This document shows positions 1 through 8,317 of a stretch of 64,000 bases of DNA, piece by piece. Positions within the stretch are counted from its first letter, which is position 1. Every line of letters begins with the position of its first letter. The notes beneath the pieces are model-generated. The model saw nothing but the letters and a program-made list of their open reading frames with translations, had not been told where the DNA came from and made no database searches. Both the position numbers and the translations under genes were made by a program. Origin of the DNA: Rothia aerolata (lineage in GTDB: Bacteria; Actinomycetota; Actinomycetes; Actinomycetales; Micrococcaceae); the NCBI RefSeq assembly GCF_014635585.1, contig NZ_BMDC01000002.1:1-64000 (forward strand), in the 5' to 3' direction.

Positions 1-80
1 CATCCCGAACCCGGTAGCTAAGACCTGTTGAGCTGATGGTACTGCACTGGGGACGGTGTGGGAGAGTAGGTTGCCGCCGG
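1..80 (+). rRNA. rrf: 5S ribosomal RNA, 3' part
   Basis: The window opens inside a 5S rRNA. The conserved block CCCGAACCCGG, then GATGGTACTGCACTGGGGAC and the end GTGGGAGAGTAGG...CCGCCGG, are standard for the 3' two thirds of actinobacterial 5S rRNA. A T-run at 81-86 directly after the terminal stem serves as terminator. The 5' part, and presumably 23S and 16S, lie to the left of the window, so this is the tail of an rRNA operon. Confidence 0.93.
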
Positions 81-191
81 TTTTTTGTTTGGGATGTTGG
101 AAGGGGTCTGGGGTGTGGTGCTCCGGGCCCTTTTCTGTTTAAGGCTTTTCTGTTTTAACATGGAAATCCAGTGTGGGGTAGAGTGAGCTCT

Positions 192-695
192 ATGAACGCA
201 CTAGATATTTTGAATGATTCCATAACCCGCATTGGCGAATATGCAGACTCTCTCCGTGGGAAAATTACTGCTGACCAGCTGAACTGGCACCCTTGTGACC
301 ATGATAATTCTATTGCCTGGCTCCTCTGGCATACAGGCCGAGAGATCGACCTGCAGGTAGCTCATCTCTGGAACGCAACTCAGGTCTGGGAGTCAGGTAG
401 CTATGGTGAAAAGACAGGGCTGGGCAAAGCAGGTGCGCATATCGGCTACGGACACACCCCTGAAGAAGCCCGAGCAATCGTTGCAGACGACGCCTCGGTT
501 CTTCTGGACTACATCGTTGACTCGGTAGATTTTTTCAAAGCCTATCTGGTTACTCTCTCCGATGAGGACTTAGACGAAATCATCGACCGCAATTGGGACC
601 CCGCCGTTAGCCGAGGAGCTCGTTTGGTTTCTATCGTCGACGATGCTGCCCAGCACATAGGCCAAGTACAGTATGTGCTCGGAATGAAGAAATAA
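192..695 (+). CDS. DinB-like four-helix metal-binding protein (DUF664/DinB_2 type)
   Basis: A protein of 167 residues starting at ATG 192; an in-frame GTG at 171 is possible but lies in the purine-rich stretch that probably forms the ribosome-binding site. It has the DinB-family look: an early helix containing LLWHTGREID and a late AQHIGQVQYVLG, whose histidines occupy the positions used for metal binding in the family. Actinobacterial members of this superfamily include mycothiol-dependent enzymes, but no substrate can be read from this sequence. It stands alone between the 5S rRNA and the DsbA-like gene, with no shared operon visible. Confidence 0.75.
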   Translation: MNALDILNDSITRIGEYADSLRGKITADQLNWHPCDHDNSIAWLLWHTGREIDLQVAHLWNATQVWESGSYGEKTGLGKAGAHIGYGHTPEEARAIVADDASVLLDYIVDSVDFFKAYLVTLSDEDLDEIIDRNWDPAVSRGARLVSIVDDAAQHIGQVQYVLGMKK

Positions 696-857
696 TTTGC
701 GGGTCCTCAACTTCTCCCCGTAGAGAGATCGCCCTTCCTCAAGGTTTATACCCAAGATAGTATTAGTTTCCTGGGAAAGTGATGTTTGCGCTGGCTGTTG
801 TTAACCTAGTTCGGCTAATCTTGAATGGTTAGAACACACAAGAAAGTGAGGCCATTC

Positions 858-1736
858 GTGGCAAACAACAAGGCCGTAGATGCCCGCGAACGCGCACGCC
901 AAGTAGCGTCCCAACAGGCAAAAGCGTCTAAGAAATCAGGTGGCGGCTGGATCAAGGCAACCGTGCTGCTCGTAGCGGTTGCGATCGTCGTCATTATCGC
1001 GATGGTGATTGTACAGGCCAACCGCAACAAGATTGAAGATGCAGGCCCTGTTCCCGCCAGCTCCAACGGGTTCGGTGGTATCGTGTTGACTGCAAACGGC
1101 ATTGAACGAAATACCTCAGATGAGCCCAGCCGAGATATTAACTCTCTGAACTCGGCTACCGCTTCTCATACCGTGACTGAGGGAGCAGAAGAAACCGAGT
1201 TCCCCGTTGGTCTTGAGACCGCAGATCAGGCCAAGGACAACGGTGAACCCGTTCACCTGACCATCTTCCAGGATTACAACTGCGTACACTGTGCAGAGTT
1301 TGAGTCTAACTACGGCGATACCATCCAGCAGCTGGTTGAGGACGGCAAGATTACCCTTGAGGTTCGCAACCTGACCTTCCTCGATGCATCGAGCGCCACC
1401 GAGTACTCGGCACGCGCTGCTAACGCTGCCTACTCGGTAGCTAACCAGGTATCTACCGACCAGTTCCTCGAATACCAGAAGGAAATCTTCTCCCACCAGG
1501 GTGAGGGCGGCCTGACCAACGATGAGCTGATCGACATTGCTTCTAAGTACGGGGCAGACATCAAGGAAGACATGGACACCAACAAGTGGCGTCCGCTGGT
1601 GAACGTGGTAACTCCCGAGTCCCAGAACGGCGGTATCATCGGCACCCCGACCGTCTTCGCAGATGGTCAGCAGTTCACCACCGCTGACTTTGAAGGCTGG
1701 ATCAACAACCTGATTGATGAGAAGGCAAATGCATAA
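858..1736 (+). CDS. Membrane-anchored DsbA-like thioredoxin-fold protein
   Basis: About 292 residues from GTG 858, chosen because AAAGTGAGG sits at proper spacing upstream; an ATG at 825 in the same frame would add 11 residues. The charged N-terminus is followed by one membrane segment (about residues 31-53), then an extracytoplasmic thioredoxin fold with a CVHC active site in the context DYNCVHCAEFE and the cis-proline motif GTPTVF near the C-terminus. This is the Thioredoxin_4/DSBA layout of actinobacterial disulfide-forming proteins that act outside the membrane. The role as oxidase rather than isomerase is inferred from the family. A strong terminator follows, so it is transcribed separately from the nucleoside hydrolase. 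Confidence 0.85.
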   Translation: MANNKAVDARERARQVASQQAKASKKSGGGWIKATVLLVAVAIVVIIAMVIVQANRNKIEDAGPVPASSNGFGGIVLTANGIERNTSDEPSRDINSLNSATASHTVTEGAEETEFPVGLETADQAKDNGEPVHLTIFQDYNCVHCAEFESNYGDTIQQLVEDGKITLEVRNLTFLDASSATEYSARAANAAYSVANQVSTDQFLEYQKEIFSHQGEGGLTNDELIDIASKYGADIKEDMDTNKWRPLVNVVTPESQNGGIIGTPTVFADGQQFTTADFEGWINNLIDEKANA

Positions 1737-1771
1737 ATAGTCAAAAATCGGTATGATTTTTAGACGGATGT

Positions 1772-1819
1772 AGGGACAGCTACATTCTCCCGAATGGGGG
1801 AGTAGCTGTCCCTCTTTTT
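1772..1819 (+). terminator. Rho-independent terminator after the DsbA-like gene
   Basis: The arms AGGGACAGCTAC (1772-1783) and GTAGCTGTCCCT (1802-1813) are perfectly complementary, the inner bases extend the stem, and a CTTTTT run follows at 1814-1819. The T-run abuts the possible TTG start of the next gene, which favours the downstream GTG start for that gene. Confidence 0.9.
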
Positions 1820-1862
1820 GCAGTCCTCAGCTTTTGAGCTTTCCAGTGAAAGGCAGAATCCG

Positions 1863-2903
1863 GTGACCCAGGCCGAGTGCACGCTACTGATTGATTGTGA
1901 TCCTGGAATCGATGACATGATGGCGCTTGCCTACGCCTTTGCCCACCCGCAGGTGCAGGTGGCGGCTCTGGTGGCCAGCGGCGGTAATGTGAGCACAGAG
2001 CAGGTGGGTCGCAACCTGCGGGGTGTGCTGGAGCTGATTCAAGAATCAGTACCAGTACCCGCTGCTGCCGAGGTGCCCTGGGCGTTGGGGGCAGAGAATC
2101 CGCTCAAGCAGACCCTGACCACCACCGAAGAGACCCACGGCGATTTTGGTACCGGCTACGCGGTACTGCCCGGTCAAAGCGTGCCCACCGAGAAGAATCA
2201 TGACGACGGCGCCCGGCTCTGGGTGGAGACCGCCCGCCGGTATGAGGGGCAGCTGAGCGGCGTCGTCCTTGGACCCTGCACTAACCTCGCGCGGGCGCTT
2301 GAACTCGATCCCGAGCTACCCACCCGCCTGGCGAGCCTGCACATTATGGGCGGAGCGCTCAACCACCGCGGTAACACCATGCCCACTACCGAGTGGAATA
2401 TCCACTCGGACCCCGAAGCTGCGCATCAGGTTTTTGAGGCTTTTGACCGGCCGGACGCCGCCTGCTATCCGGTGCTCTGCCCGCTGGACGCGACCGAATC
2501 TAACATACTGACGCCCGAGCTGCGGCAGCGACTAACGGCGGGGAAGGAAGATTCACCGGTGTTGGCGGCCCTTGACGATGCCCTGCAGTTTTATATGGAA
2601 TTTCATGAGGGGGATGGGCTGGGCTTTATTGCCCACGTGCACGATCCCTTTGTGACCGCCTACGCGGTGAACCGGCTACTGCAAGAGCAGGGCGACGAAG
2701 GGGCACTGGTGCTGGGGAAAGAAGTCGAGACCGTTATCGACGTGGAGCTTGACGGTAAGCTCACCCGCGGGCAGACTATCGCTGACTGGCTGGGACGTTG
2801 GGGACGAACCCCCAACGCTTCTGCGCTCATGACGGCAGAGGCCGCGACATTTTTTGACCACTATATAGAAACCGTGCGTAGCTGCTACGCACACTCACAC
2901 TAA
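1863..2903 (+). CDS. Nucleoside hydrolase (inosine-uridine-preferring family)
   Basis: Splits the N-glycosidic bond of nucleosides to give ribose and a free base, in the cytoplasm. The N-terminal LLIDCDPGIDDMMAL carries the DxDPGxDD calcium- and ribose-binding signature; the central HIMGGAL and the late HVHDPF contain further active-site residues of the family. From GTG 1863, preceded by GAAAGGCAG, the protein is 346 residues, close to the family norm; a TTG at 1818 sits in the terminator T-run and is unlikely. The gene lies 11 bp before an ECF transporter operon, implying that the imported substrate is a nucleoside. Base specificity cannot be told from sequence. Confidence 0.9.
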   Translation: MTQAECTLLIDCDPGIDDMMALAYAFAHPQVQVAALVASGGNVSTEQVGRNLRGVLELIQESVPVPAAAEVPWALGAENPLKQTLTTTEETHGDFGTGYAVLPGQSVPTEKNHDDGARLWVETARRYEGQLSGVVLGPCTNLARALELDPELPTRLASLHIMGGALNHRGNTMPTTEWNIHSDPEAAHQVFEAFDRPDAACYPVLCPLDATESNILTPELRQRLTAGKEDSPVLAALDDALQFYMEFHEGDGLGFIAHVHDPFVTAYAVNRLLQEQGDEGALVLGKEVETVIDVELDGKLTRGQTIADWLGRWGRTPNASALMTAEAATFFDHYIETVRSCYAHSH

Positions 2904-2914
2904 AGGAAAATACT

Positions 2915-3727
2915 ATGAGTACACAGGCTACACCCCCGTCTGGGCAGAGGTTCTCGGCACAAGCGGAGAACCTCGGTAAACATCGGGATAAGAACCACAG
3001 CAAAACCTTCACCATCGTGATGAACGTCTTGGGCGCCCTTCTCATTATCGGCACCTATATTTTCACCGTAATCTACGGTGCGGGCGCCAACGACATGACC
3101 CAGGCTTCTCTGCCCCTGATGAGCGGCTACCTGGTGGGCGCGCTTCTTTTGCTCGCGGGCAATGTCTCCCGCATTCCTCTCTCAGCTCTGGCTCTAATTC
3201 CCTTCGCGGCAGCCTTCAACATTGTGCTGGGTCAGATAATCGGCTTTTCGGGAATTCCCCTCTACCTTGACTCTATCGCCACCATTCTGGTGGGCTACCT
3301 GGCAGGCCCCGCAGCCGGTGTGCTGACCGGGGTTGTTACCAACCTCGCCTGGGGCCTGACCGTCAACCCCACCACCATTCCTTTTGCCGCCGGTGCCGCC
3401 GTCATCGGCCTGCTGGCGGGCTACGCGGGCCGGGCGGGACTCTTCAAGAAAATCTGGACCGCTGTGTTGGCAGGTTTTGGCACCGGCATTGTCGCTGGCT
3501 TTATCGGGGCCCCCATTGCCGCCTTTGTCTACGGCGGTGGCCAGGGCTTTGGAACCGGCTCCCTAGTGGCTGCTTTCCAGGCAACCGGGCAGTCCCTGCT
3601 GGCGGCGACCACCTTTCAGTCCCTGCTCTCTGATCCGCTGGATAAGGCCGTGGCCTTTCTGCTGGTCTGGCTCATTGCCGCAGCTATTCCCCAGCGGGTC
3701 AAGAACCAGTTTTTGACTCGGCGCTAG
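2915..3727 (+). CDS. ECF transporter substrate-binding S component, substrate unassigned
   Basis: A 270-residue, very hydrophobic protein with a cytoplasmic N-tail of about 30 residues and roughly six membrane segments. The stretch LYLDSIATILVGYLAGP followed by GVLTGVVTN resembles the membrane core of ECF S components (the substrate-capturing subunit). Preceded by AAAGGAAA. The neighbours supply the rest of the transporter: EcfT starts on the base after its stop, and a fused EcfA pair follows. The upstream nucleoside hydrolase suggests a nucleoside or related ribosyl compound as substrate. That is inference from context, since S components share little sequence from one ligand class to the next. 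Confidence 0.8.
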   Translation: MSTQATPPSGQRFSAQAENLGKHRDKNHSKTFTIVMNVLGALLIIGTYIFTVIYGAGANDMTQASLPLMSGYLVGALLLLAGNVSRIPLSALALIPFAAAFNIVLGQIIGFSGIPLYLDSIATILVGYLAGPAAGVLTGVVTNLAWGLTVNPTTIPFAAGAAVIGLLAGYAGRAGLFKKIWTAVLAGFGTGIVAGFIGAPIAAFVYGGGQGFGTGSLVAAFQATGQSLLAATTFQSLLSDPLDKAVAFLLVWLIAAAIPQRVKNQFLTRR

Positions 3728-4507
3728 ATGACTGAAACTCGCGCGCGGTGGAGGGACTCGTTGCACCCGAGAACCTGGGTTGTGCTGAGTCTCTGTGCCC
3801 TCGTCCTTGCCCTGATGCCGCTGAGTTTAGCGGCGCGCGTCGTCCTGCTCCTGGCCCAGCTCACCCTGCTGGTAGCGGCGGGGCGGCTGCGTGGCTTTCT
3901 GCTCTTTGTGGGGGTGGGGCTCGGCCCCGTTGCCCTGATGGCTTTTCTCGTGCAGGCGGTCAGTTTTTCCGGGCAAACGGTGCTGGCCAGCTGGCAGCCC
4001 TTTGCTTTCATGACGTTTGCGGTGACGGTTGAGGGTATGACCTACGGTGCCCATCTTGCCCTGCAAATTCTCAATTTCGGTACCGCCTGCTCCCTGCTGA
4101 CCCTGCTGACGACGACGGCGGGGCTACGGTATGCCCTGAACAGCTGGAAGGTGCCGTCGCGGCTGGTTTTTCTGCTGGTGGCTTCGCTGAACGCTCCCGC
4201 CCAGCTGATTCGATATATTCGCATTGAGCAGGAGGCGGCGCGGGCGCGGGGTCTGGATGATTCCAGCTGGCTGGCCCGACTCAAGGGTAACCTCAAGATT
4301 GCCAGCACGCTCTTTACCCTGATTCTGCTAGACCACCAGGTGCGCGGGCGCGCCCTGGACTATCGAGGAATTGAGCTTGCGGGGCAGCGGGTTTTTGTGC
4401 GGGACTATCCCGACTCAGGGCTTCAGCGTGTGTTGCGCTGGGCCCTGCCTCTCTGCTGCCTGCTGGTGGTTCTTCTACATTTTGGAGTATTCCGTGGCTG
4501 GTTTTAA
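3728..4507 (+). CDS. ECF transporter transmembrane T component (EcfT/CbiQ-like)
   Basis: A 259-residue membrane protein beginning immediately after the S-component stop codon, so the two are translationally coupled. Several N-terminal membrane helices are followed by a charged region containing the two coupling motifs of EcfT: EQEAARARGLD (the A-R-G helix) and VRGRALDYRG. These helices transmit ATPase movement to the S component. A last membrane helix ends the protein. The final 14 bases overlap the start of the ATPase gene. It is a dedicated T subunit, distinct from the YkoC-like one at 31357-32160. Confidence 0.87.
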   Translation: MTETRARWRDSLHPRTWVVLSLCALVLALMPLSLAARVVLLLAQLTLLVAAGRLRGFLLFVGVGLGPVALMAFLVQAVSFSGQTVLASWQPFAFMTFAVTVEGMTYGAHLALQILNFGTACSLLTLLTTTAGLRYALNSWKVPSRLVFLLVASLNAPAQLIRYIRIEQEAARARGLDDSSWLARLKGNLKIASTLFTLILLDHQVRGRALDYRGIELAGQRVFVRDYPDSGLQRVLRWALPLCCLLVVLLHFGVFRGWF

Positions 4508-5714
4508 ACTCTCTGACGACGCGCTCAAAGCTGGCACGCGAATTTTGCTGGTGGGCGGCAGGTCCAGCGGAAAAACCGCCGCTTTGAATGCGGTTGCCGA
4601 GCGCAGGGCTGATGCCGTGCTGGTCTCTGGCGAGGCCAGCGCCCAGCTGACCGCTCTGGCCCAGACCGTTGCCGAGGAAATTTCACTGGGTATTGAGACC
4701 GACGTACCCACCCGGGCAGACCTGCTCCACGCGGTAGAAACCACGGCTGAGACCTTTGGAATTTCCCACCTGTTAGATGCCAATCCGCTGACGCTCTCCA
4801 GTGGGCAGACCCAGCTGGTGGTACTCGCCGCCAACTTTATTATGAACGCTCCGGCTCTTCTGCTGGATGAGCCCCTGACCGGCCTGGACAGCTCGGCACG
4901 CCGGCGGGTTCTCGCCGCTATCGCTGCCTACCCGGGTGCGGTGGCGTGGACTTCCACCCGGCCTGCTGCTGAGGAGAAGGACGCCGCCACCCGGGTGCTC
5001 GAGGTCGAGCAGGTTTGGGGCGGGGAATTTGTCTCAGGTGAGCTCTTTGGAACCGTTGAGCCTCGCTCTTTAGAGCTGGACTCTCTGGCGATTTCGCCTG
5101 ATTCAAGGCCTGCCCGGCCCTGGCGGCGAAAGGCTGTTGCTCAAGCTGTGCAGGAGAACCTGAACCTGCACTTAGAGCCGGGGCAGGTGCTACGGCTGGT
5201 GGGGCCCAACGGAGCGGGAAAGACCACCCTCCTTAAAACCATTGCCGGTCTGCTAGCACCCGTCTCTGGCAGGCTAACCGTGGGTGGGGTTAGCCCCTCT
5301 GCGGTTCCTACAGAGTCCCGGCTAGAGCTAGCCTGCCTTGCCCCGCAGAACCCCAGCCACCACTTTCTCGCTTCCACGGTAGAAGGGGAATTTAGCCTGG
5401 GGGCTGCCCGCCGCAGCACCGATGCTCAGCGTGATTTTCTTCTAGAATTTCTAGGACTCAATCTTTCCCTCGAAACCCACCCCCACGACCTCGTTCCTGT
5501 CGAGATGCACCTGCTCGCCCTAGCAACGGCAGCCGCCGCCCGCGCGTCCTGCCTCTTACTAGACGAACCCACCGGTCGAACCGACGCTCGGGGGCTTCAG
5601 CGGATCATCGAGCTGGTGCGGCTCTACACCCAAGCCGGGGGCAGCGTGGTGCTGGCAACCCACGACGGTCAGCTCTTTGACACGCTGGCCGGGCCCGTGC
5701 TGGAGCTCTCCTAA
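4494..5714 (+). CDS. ECF transporter fused double ATPase (EcfA-EcfA'), asymmetric
   Basis: Two ABC ATPase domains in one 406-residue chain, from GTG 4494 with TGGAG upstream; the ATG at 4371 lies deep in ecfT and is not the start. Domain 1 begins barely 20 residues before its Walker A (GGRSSGKT), has a variant signature LSSGQ and Walker B LLLDEP, but ends in AWTSTRP where the switch histidine is expected. Domain 2 has Walker A GPNGAGKTT, Walker B LLLDEP and a switch histidine (LATHDG), but the signature LSGGE is replaced by LVPVE. The defects are complementary: Walker A2 plus signature 1 form one canonical site, while Walker A1 plus signature 2 form a degenerate one. Compare the fully canonical YkoD-like protein at 29753-31360. 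Confidence 0.87.
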   Translation: MAGFKLSDDALKAGTRILLVGGRSSGKTAALNAVAERRADAVLVSGEASAQLTALAQTVAEEISLGIETDVPTRADLLHAVETTAETFGISHLLDANPLTLSSGQTQLVVLAANFIMNAPALLLDEPLTGLDSSARRRVLAAIAAYPGAVAWTSTRPAAEEKDAATRVLEVEQVWGGEFVSGELFGTVEPRSLELDSLAISPDSRPARPWRRKAVAQAVQENLNLHLEPGQVLRLVGPNGAGKTTLLKTIAGLLAPVSGRLTVGGVSPSAVPTESRLELACLAPQNPSHHFLASTVEGEFSLGAARRSTDAQRDFLLEFLGLNLSLETHPHDLVPVEMHLLALATAAAARASCLLLDEPTGRTDARGLQRIIELVRLYTQAGGSVVLATHDGQLFDTLAGPVLELS

Positions 5715-5786
5715 CCCCGGCCCAGACACAATGTGCGCCTGGGAGAAAGATTCGCTAGTATAGAACAGTCGCCGCGCGCGGTGTAC

Positions 5787-5860
5787 GCCTCCTTAGCTCA
5801 GCTGGCCAGAGCACCTGTCTTGTAAACAGGGGGTCACCGGTTCGAATCCGGTAGGGGGCT
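5787..5860 (+). tRNA. tRNA-Thr (anticodon TGT)
   Basis: A complete 74-base cloverleaf. The acceptor GCCTCCT pairs with AGGGGGC (one wobble), the D stem is GCTC/GAGC, the anticodon stem CCTGT/ACAGG encloses CTTGTAA with anticodon TGT, and the T stem ACCGG/CCGGT encloses TTCGAAT. CCA is not encoded. A CTTTTTT run at 5861-5867 follows the acceptor and probably ends transcription. A TAGTAT at 5756-5761 is a possible -10 element. Confidence 0.96.
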
Positions 5861-5987
5861 CTTTTTTCTGCCCGAAATTCTGTTGCTTGGAACCGGTGAC
5901 CATTCCGCGCCGGATTATATTCCTCGCTCGCTCGGAATCCGGCGCTTCATCTGGTTCGAATCCGGTAGGGGGCTCTTTTTTCTGCCC
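5832..5987. repeat. Mosaic of tRNA-Thr fragments: direct and inverted copies
   Basis: The last part of tRNA-Thr together with its T-run is repeated: 5839-5873 and 5953-5987 are identical over 35 bases, 114 bp apart. In between, GAACCGGTGACC (5890-5901) is the exact reverse complement of the tRNA segment GGTCACCGGTTC (5832-5843), and a 10-bp hairpin lies at 5907-5916/5936-5945 (GCGCCGGATT/AATCCGGCGC). The second copy has no acceptor 5' strand or anticodon arm, so it is not a tRNA gene. A tRNA 3'-end duplication recalls an integration site, but no integrase or cargo remains. From 5988 to 6182 I see no further feature. Confidence 0.85.
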
Positions 5988-6182
5988 AAAATCCTTCAAA
6001 CGCCGAGAGGCCATTTTTAGACCGAAAATGCGTGAAAAACGGTATATATTTGACCTCTCGAGGGAGAACTGACTTGTGTCCAGACTCCCCGGCGGGCCTG
6101 GAATCCGGCTCCTTGCAGGGTGGTCTAATTACGCAAGAAAAGTTGCACCAAAAAGAGGCAATGACCTATTCTTGAGGGAGCC

Positions 6183-6201
6183 TTAGGTAAGCCTAAGAAA
6201 A
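6183..6201 (+). promoter_or_regulatory. IdeR/DtxR-type iron box
   Basis: TTAGGTAAGCCTAAGAAAA matches most of the 19-bp DtxR/IdeR operator consensus (TTAGGTTAGSCTAACCTAA), with an intact left half and a weaker right half. It lies about 55 bp before the siderophore-binding protein gene, so Fe(II)-loaded IdeR would repress the uptake operon when iron is plentiful. Confidence 0.75.
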
Positions 6202-6256
6202 GAATTAGCTAGGCGAAAGATGCCGGCGTCCTCTCACGAATCTGGAGACTCAATTC

Positions 6257-7303
6257 ATGGTTACTCTCTCACGCGGAGCCTTTCTCAAAGTAGCGGCAGC
6301 AACCGCAGCGGCCGGTATTCTCTCGGCCTGCTCCACCGGCTCCAACCAAGAGTCCTCCAACTCCTCGGCCGCAGAGGGCGAGGCCTACACCGTCAAGCAC
6401 AATTTCGGCGAAACCACCTTTGAAGCGGTACCGCAGAAGATCGCTGTAGTGCAGAACTGGATGAACCCCGATGCAATCTTGGCGCTGGGCGTGGTTCCCG
6501 CCGGTACCCCCATCGTTGCTTGGGGCGGTAACGAGAACCAGTCGTCGCCCTGGTTCGATCAGAAGCTCGAAGAACTCGGTGGCGAAGAACCCCTGCGCTA
6601 CGACGAGACTGACGGCCCCAACTACGAGGAACTTGCCAAGCTGGGCCCCGACGCCATTTTCTCTCCCTACGGCGACATGAGCCAGGAAATCTATGACAAG
6701 CTCTCCGAAATCGCTCCGGTGGTCGCCGCCCCCGAGGGAGTGGGCGCCTGGGCGGCGTCCTGGCAGCAGACCGTAGAGATGGCCGGCAAGATGCTGAAGA
6801 AGGAGGACGAGGCGCAGAAGGTTATCGAAGAGACCGAACAGAAGATTAAGGACGCCGCTGCGGAGTACTCCAACCTTGAGGGAGCGACCTTCTTTGCCGG
6901 CGCCTTCGACAACGAGCAGAACACCTTTGGCGCCTACACTGCTGAAGACACCCGCCCGCGCTTCTTCTCCCTGCTGGGTATGCAGGAATCTGACTACATG
7001 AAGGAAAACGGCGGTGACAAGGGAACCTTCTTTATCAACATCTCGGCAGAGGTGCTCGACACCGTAGAGGCCGATGCGGTGTGGGCCTGGACCGAGACCG
7101 AAGACGATGTTGAGAAGGTTAAGCAGAACAACCTCTTCGCCAACATGCCTGCCCTGCAGAAGGACGCCGTGATTTTTGAGTCTGACAAGACCTTCGGTCT
7201 TGCGCTCTCGGCTGCCTCGCCCCTGTCTCTGGTGTGGGCCGTTGAGCAGACCCCCATTCTCGAGAACCTCTCAAAGGCTATTGATAACATCCGCAACGCC
7301 TAA
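6257..7303 (+). CDS. Iron-siderophore ABC transporter substrate-binding lipoprotein
   Basis: A 348-residue extracytoplasmic binding protein of the FepB/FhuD (periplasmic-binding type III) class. The signal peptide ends at a lipobox, ILSAC, with lipidated Cys25; SRGAFLK precedes the hydrophobic stretch and resembles a Tat motif, but has a single arginine. The mature part has the class-III layout: two lobes joined by a long helix (roughly residues 170-205, rich in Lys and Glu). It heads a tightly packed operon with two permeases, an ATPase and a siderophore-interacting reductase behind the iron box. Cargo is presumably a ferric siderophore whose identity is not evident. Confidence 0.92.
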   Translation: MVTLSRGAFLKVAAATAAAGILSACSTGSNQESSNSSAAEGEAYTVKHNFGETTFEAVPQKIAVVQNWMNPDAILALGVVPAGTPIVAWGGNENQSSPWFDQKLEELGGEEPLRYDETDGPNYEELAKLGPDAIFSPYGDMSQEIYDKLSEIAPVVAAPEGVGAWAASWQQTVEMAGKMLKKEDEAQKVIEETEQKIKDAAAEYSNLEGATFFAGAFDNEQNTFGAYTAEDTRPRFFSLLGMQESDYMKENGGDKGTFFINISAEVLDTVEADAVWAWTETEDDVEKVKQNNLFANMPALQKDAVIFESDKTFGLALSAASPLSLVWAVEQTPILENLSKAIDNIRNA

Positions 7304-7306
7304 GTA

Positions 7307-8317
7307 ATGGGCAGCTCTTTACGTCGTCACCGAAAAGTTACCGTAGCGGTGCTACTGCTGGCACTGCTGCTGCTTGCTACCCTGCTCTCTTTTCTACTGG
7401 GTACCCGCCCCATCGCCCCGGCGACCTTCTGGAACTACCTCACCGGAACTGACGTTTCGGGCATGGACCGGGCAGTCATTGACCAGCGGGCGGTGCGCAC
7501 CCTCTGGGCGGTGACCGTGGGCGCTAGCCTGGCGATTGCCGGGACCGGAATGCAGGGGGTCACCAGGAACCCCCTGGGCGACCCCGGAATCCTGGGACTC
7601 AACGCCGGGGCGGCCTTCGCCGTCGTCGTCGGTATTGTCTTTTTCGGCCTCTCCTCTCCGGCCGGCTTCGCCGCGCTCGCCTTTGTGGGCGCGACCGTCA
7701 CGGCCGTAGTGGTCTACGCGGTAGCCGCTATTGGGCGGGACGGCGCTACCCCCGTGAAGCTCGCGCTGATGGGTGCTGCTGTATCCGCCGGGCTTCTGTC
7801 GCTGACCTCAGCTTTTCTGCTACGCTACAACGATGCCCTGGATTCGCTGCGCAAGTGGCGGCAGGGAACCATTGCCGGAGCAAATATGGAAGATTACTTT
7901 CCGGGGATCTTTCTGCTGGTGGCAGGTGCCCTGATTCTTCTGCTTGGAGCACAGAGCATTAACAACTTTGCCCTGGGCGATGACATGGCGGCCTCGCTGG
8001 GAGAAAACGTTGCCCTCAAACGCCTGGTCATGTTTGTGGGGATTGCCCTGCTGGCCGGAACCGCCACCTCAATGGCCGGGCCTATTGCCTTTCTGGGGCT
8101 GATGGTTCCCCATGCCCTGCGCGCCCTGGTAGGCCCTGACTACCGGCTACTTGTGCCCTTGTCTGGAATTTTGGGCGCTACCGTGCTGACCCTCTCCGAT
8201 ACCGTGGGCAGAATTGTGCTTCCACCCGAGGAAGTTCCTGTGGGAGTCACCATGGTTGTGCTGGGCGTTCCGGTGTTCATTTTTCTGATTCGCTCCCGGA
8301 AGACGGGGGATCTCTAA
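7307..8317 (+). CDS. Iron-siderophore ABC transporter permease (FecCD family), first
   Basis: A 336-residue polytopic protein of the FecCD/BtuC type, starting 3 bp after the binding-protein gene. It shows the family hallmarks QGVTRNPLGDPGILGLNAGA early, and GPIAFLGLMVPH with the permease-ATPase contact region later. About ten membrane segments are expected. It would pair with the permease encoded next to form the heterodimeric channel through the membrane. The stop codon overlaps the next start by one base. Confidence 0.92.
   Translation: MGSSLRRHRKVTVAVLLLALLLLATLLSFLLGTRPIAPATFWNYLTGTDVSGMDRAVIDQRAVRTLWAVTVGASLAIAGTGMQGVTRNPLGDPGILGLNAGAAFAVVVGIVFFGLSSPAGFAALAFVGATVTAVVVYAVAAIGRDGATPVKLALMGAAVSAGLLSLTSAFLLRYNDALDSLRKWRQGTIAGANMEDYFPGIFLLVAGALILLLGAQSINNFALGDDMAASLGENVALKRLVMFVGIALLAGTATSMAGPIAFLGLMVPHALRALVGPDYRLLVPLSGILGATVLTLSDTVGRIVLPPEEVPVGVTMVVLGVPVFIFLIRSRKTGDL

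Noticed and set aside
4371-4493. ATG 4371 as start of the ECF ATPase
   Set aside because: It would overlap ecfT by more than 130 bp and add a Cys-rich segment; GTG 4494 has TGGAG upstream and the usual short overlap.
5953-5987. Possible second tRNA-Thr gene
   Set aside because: Only the T arm, acceptor 3' strand and T-run are repeated; the acceptor 5' strand, D arm and anticodon arm are missing.
5787-6256. Prophage or genomic island at the tRNA
   Set aside because: No integrase, excisionase or cargo; the repeats are only 114 bp apart.
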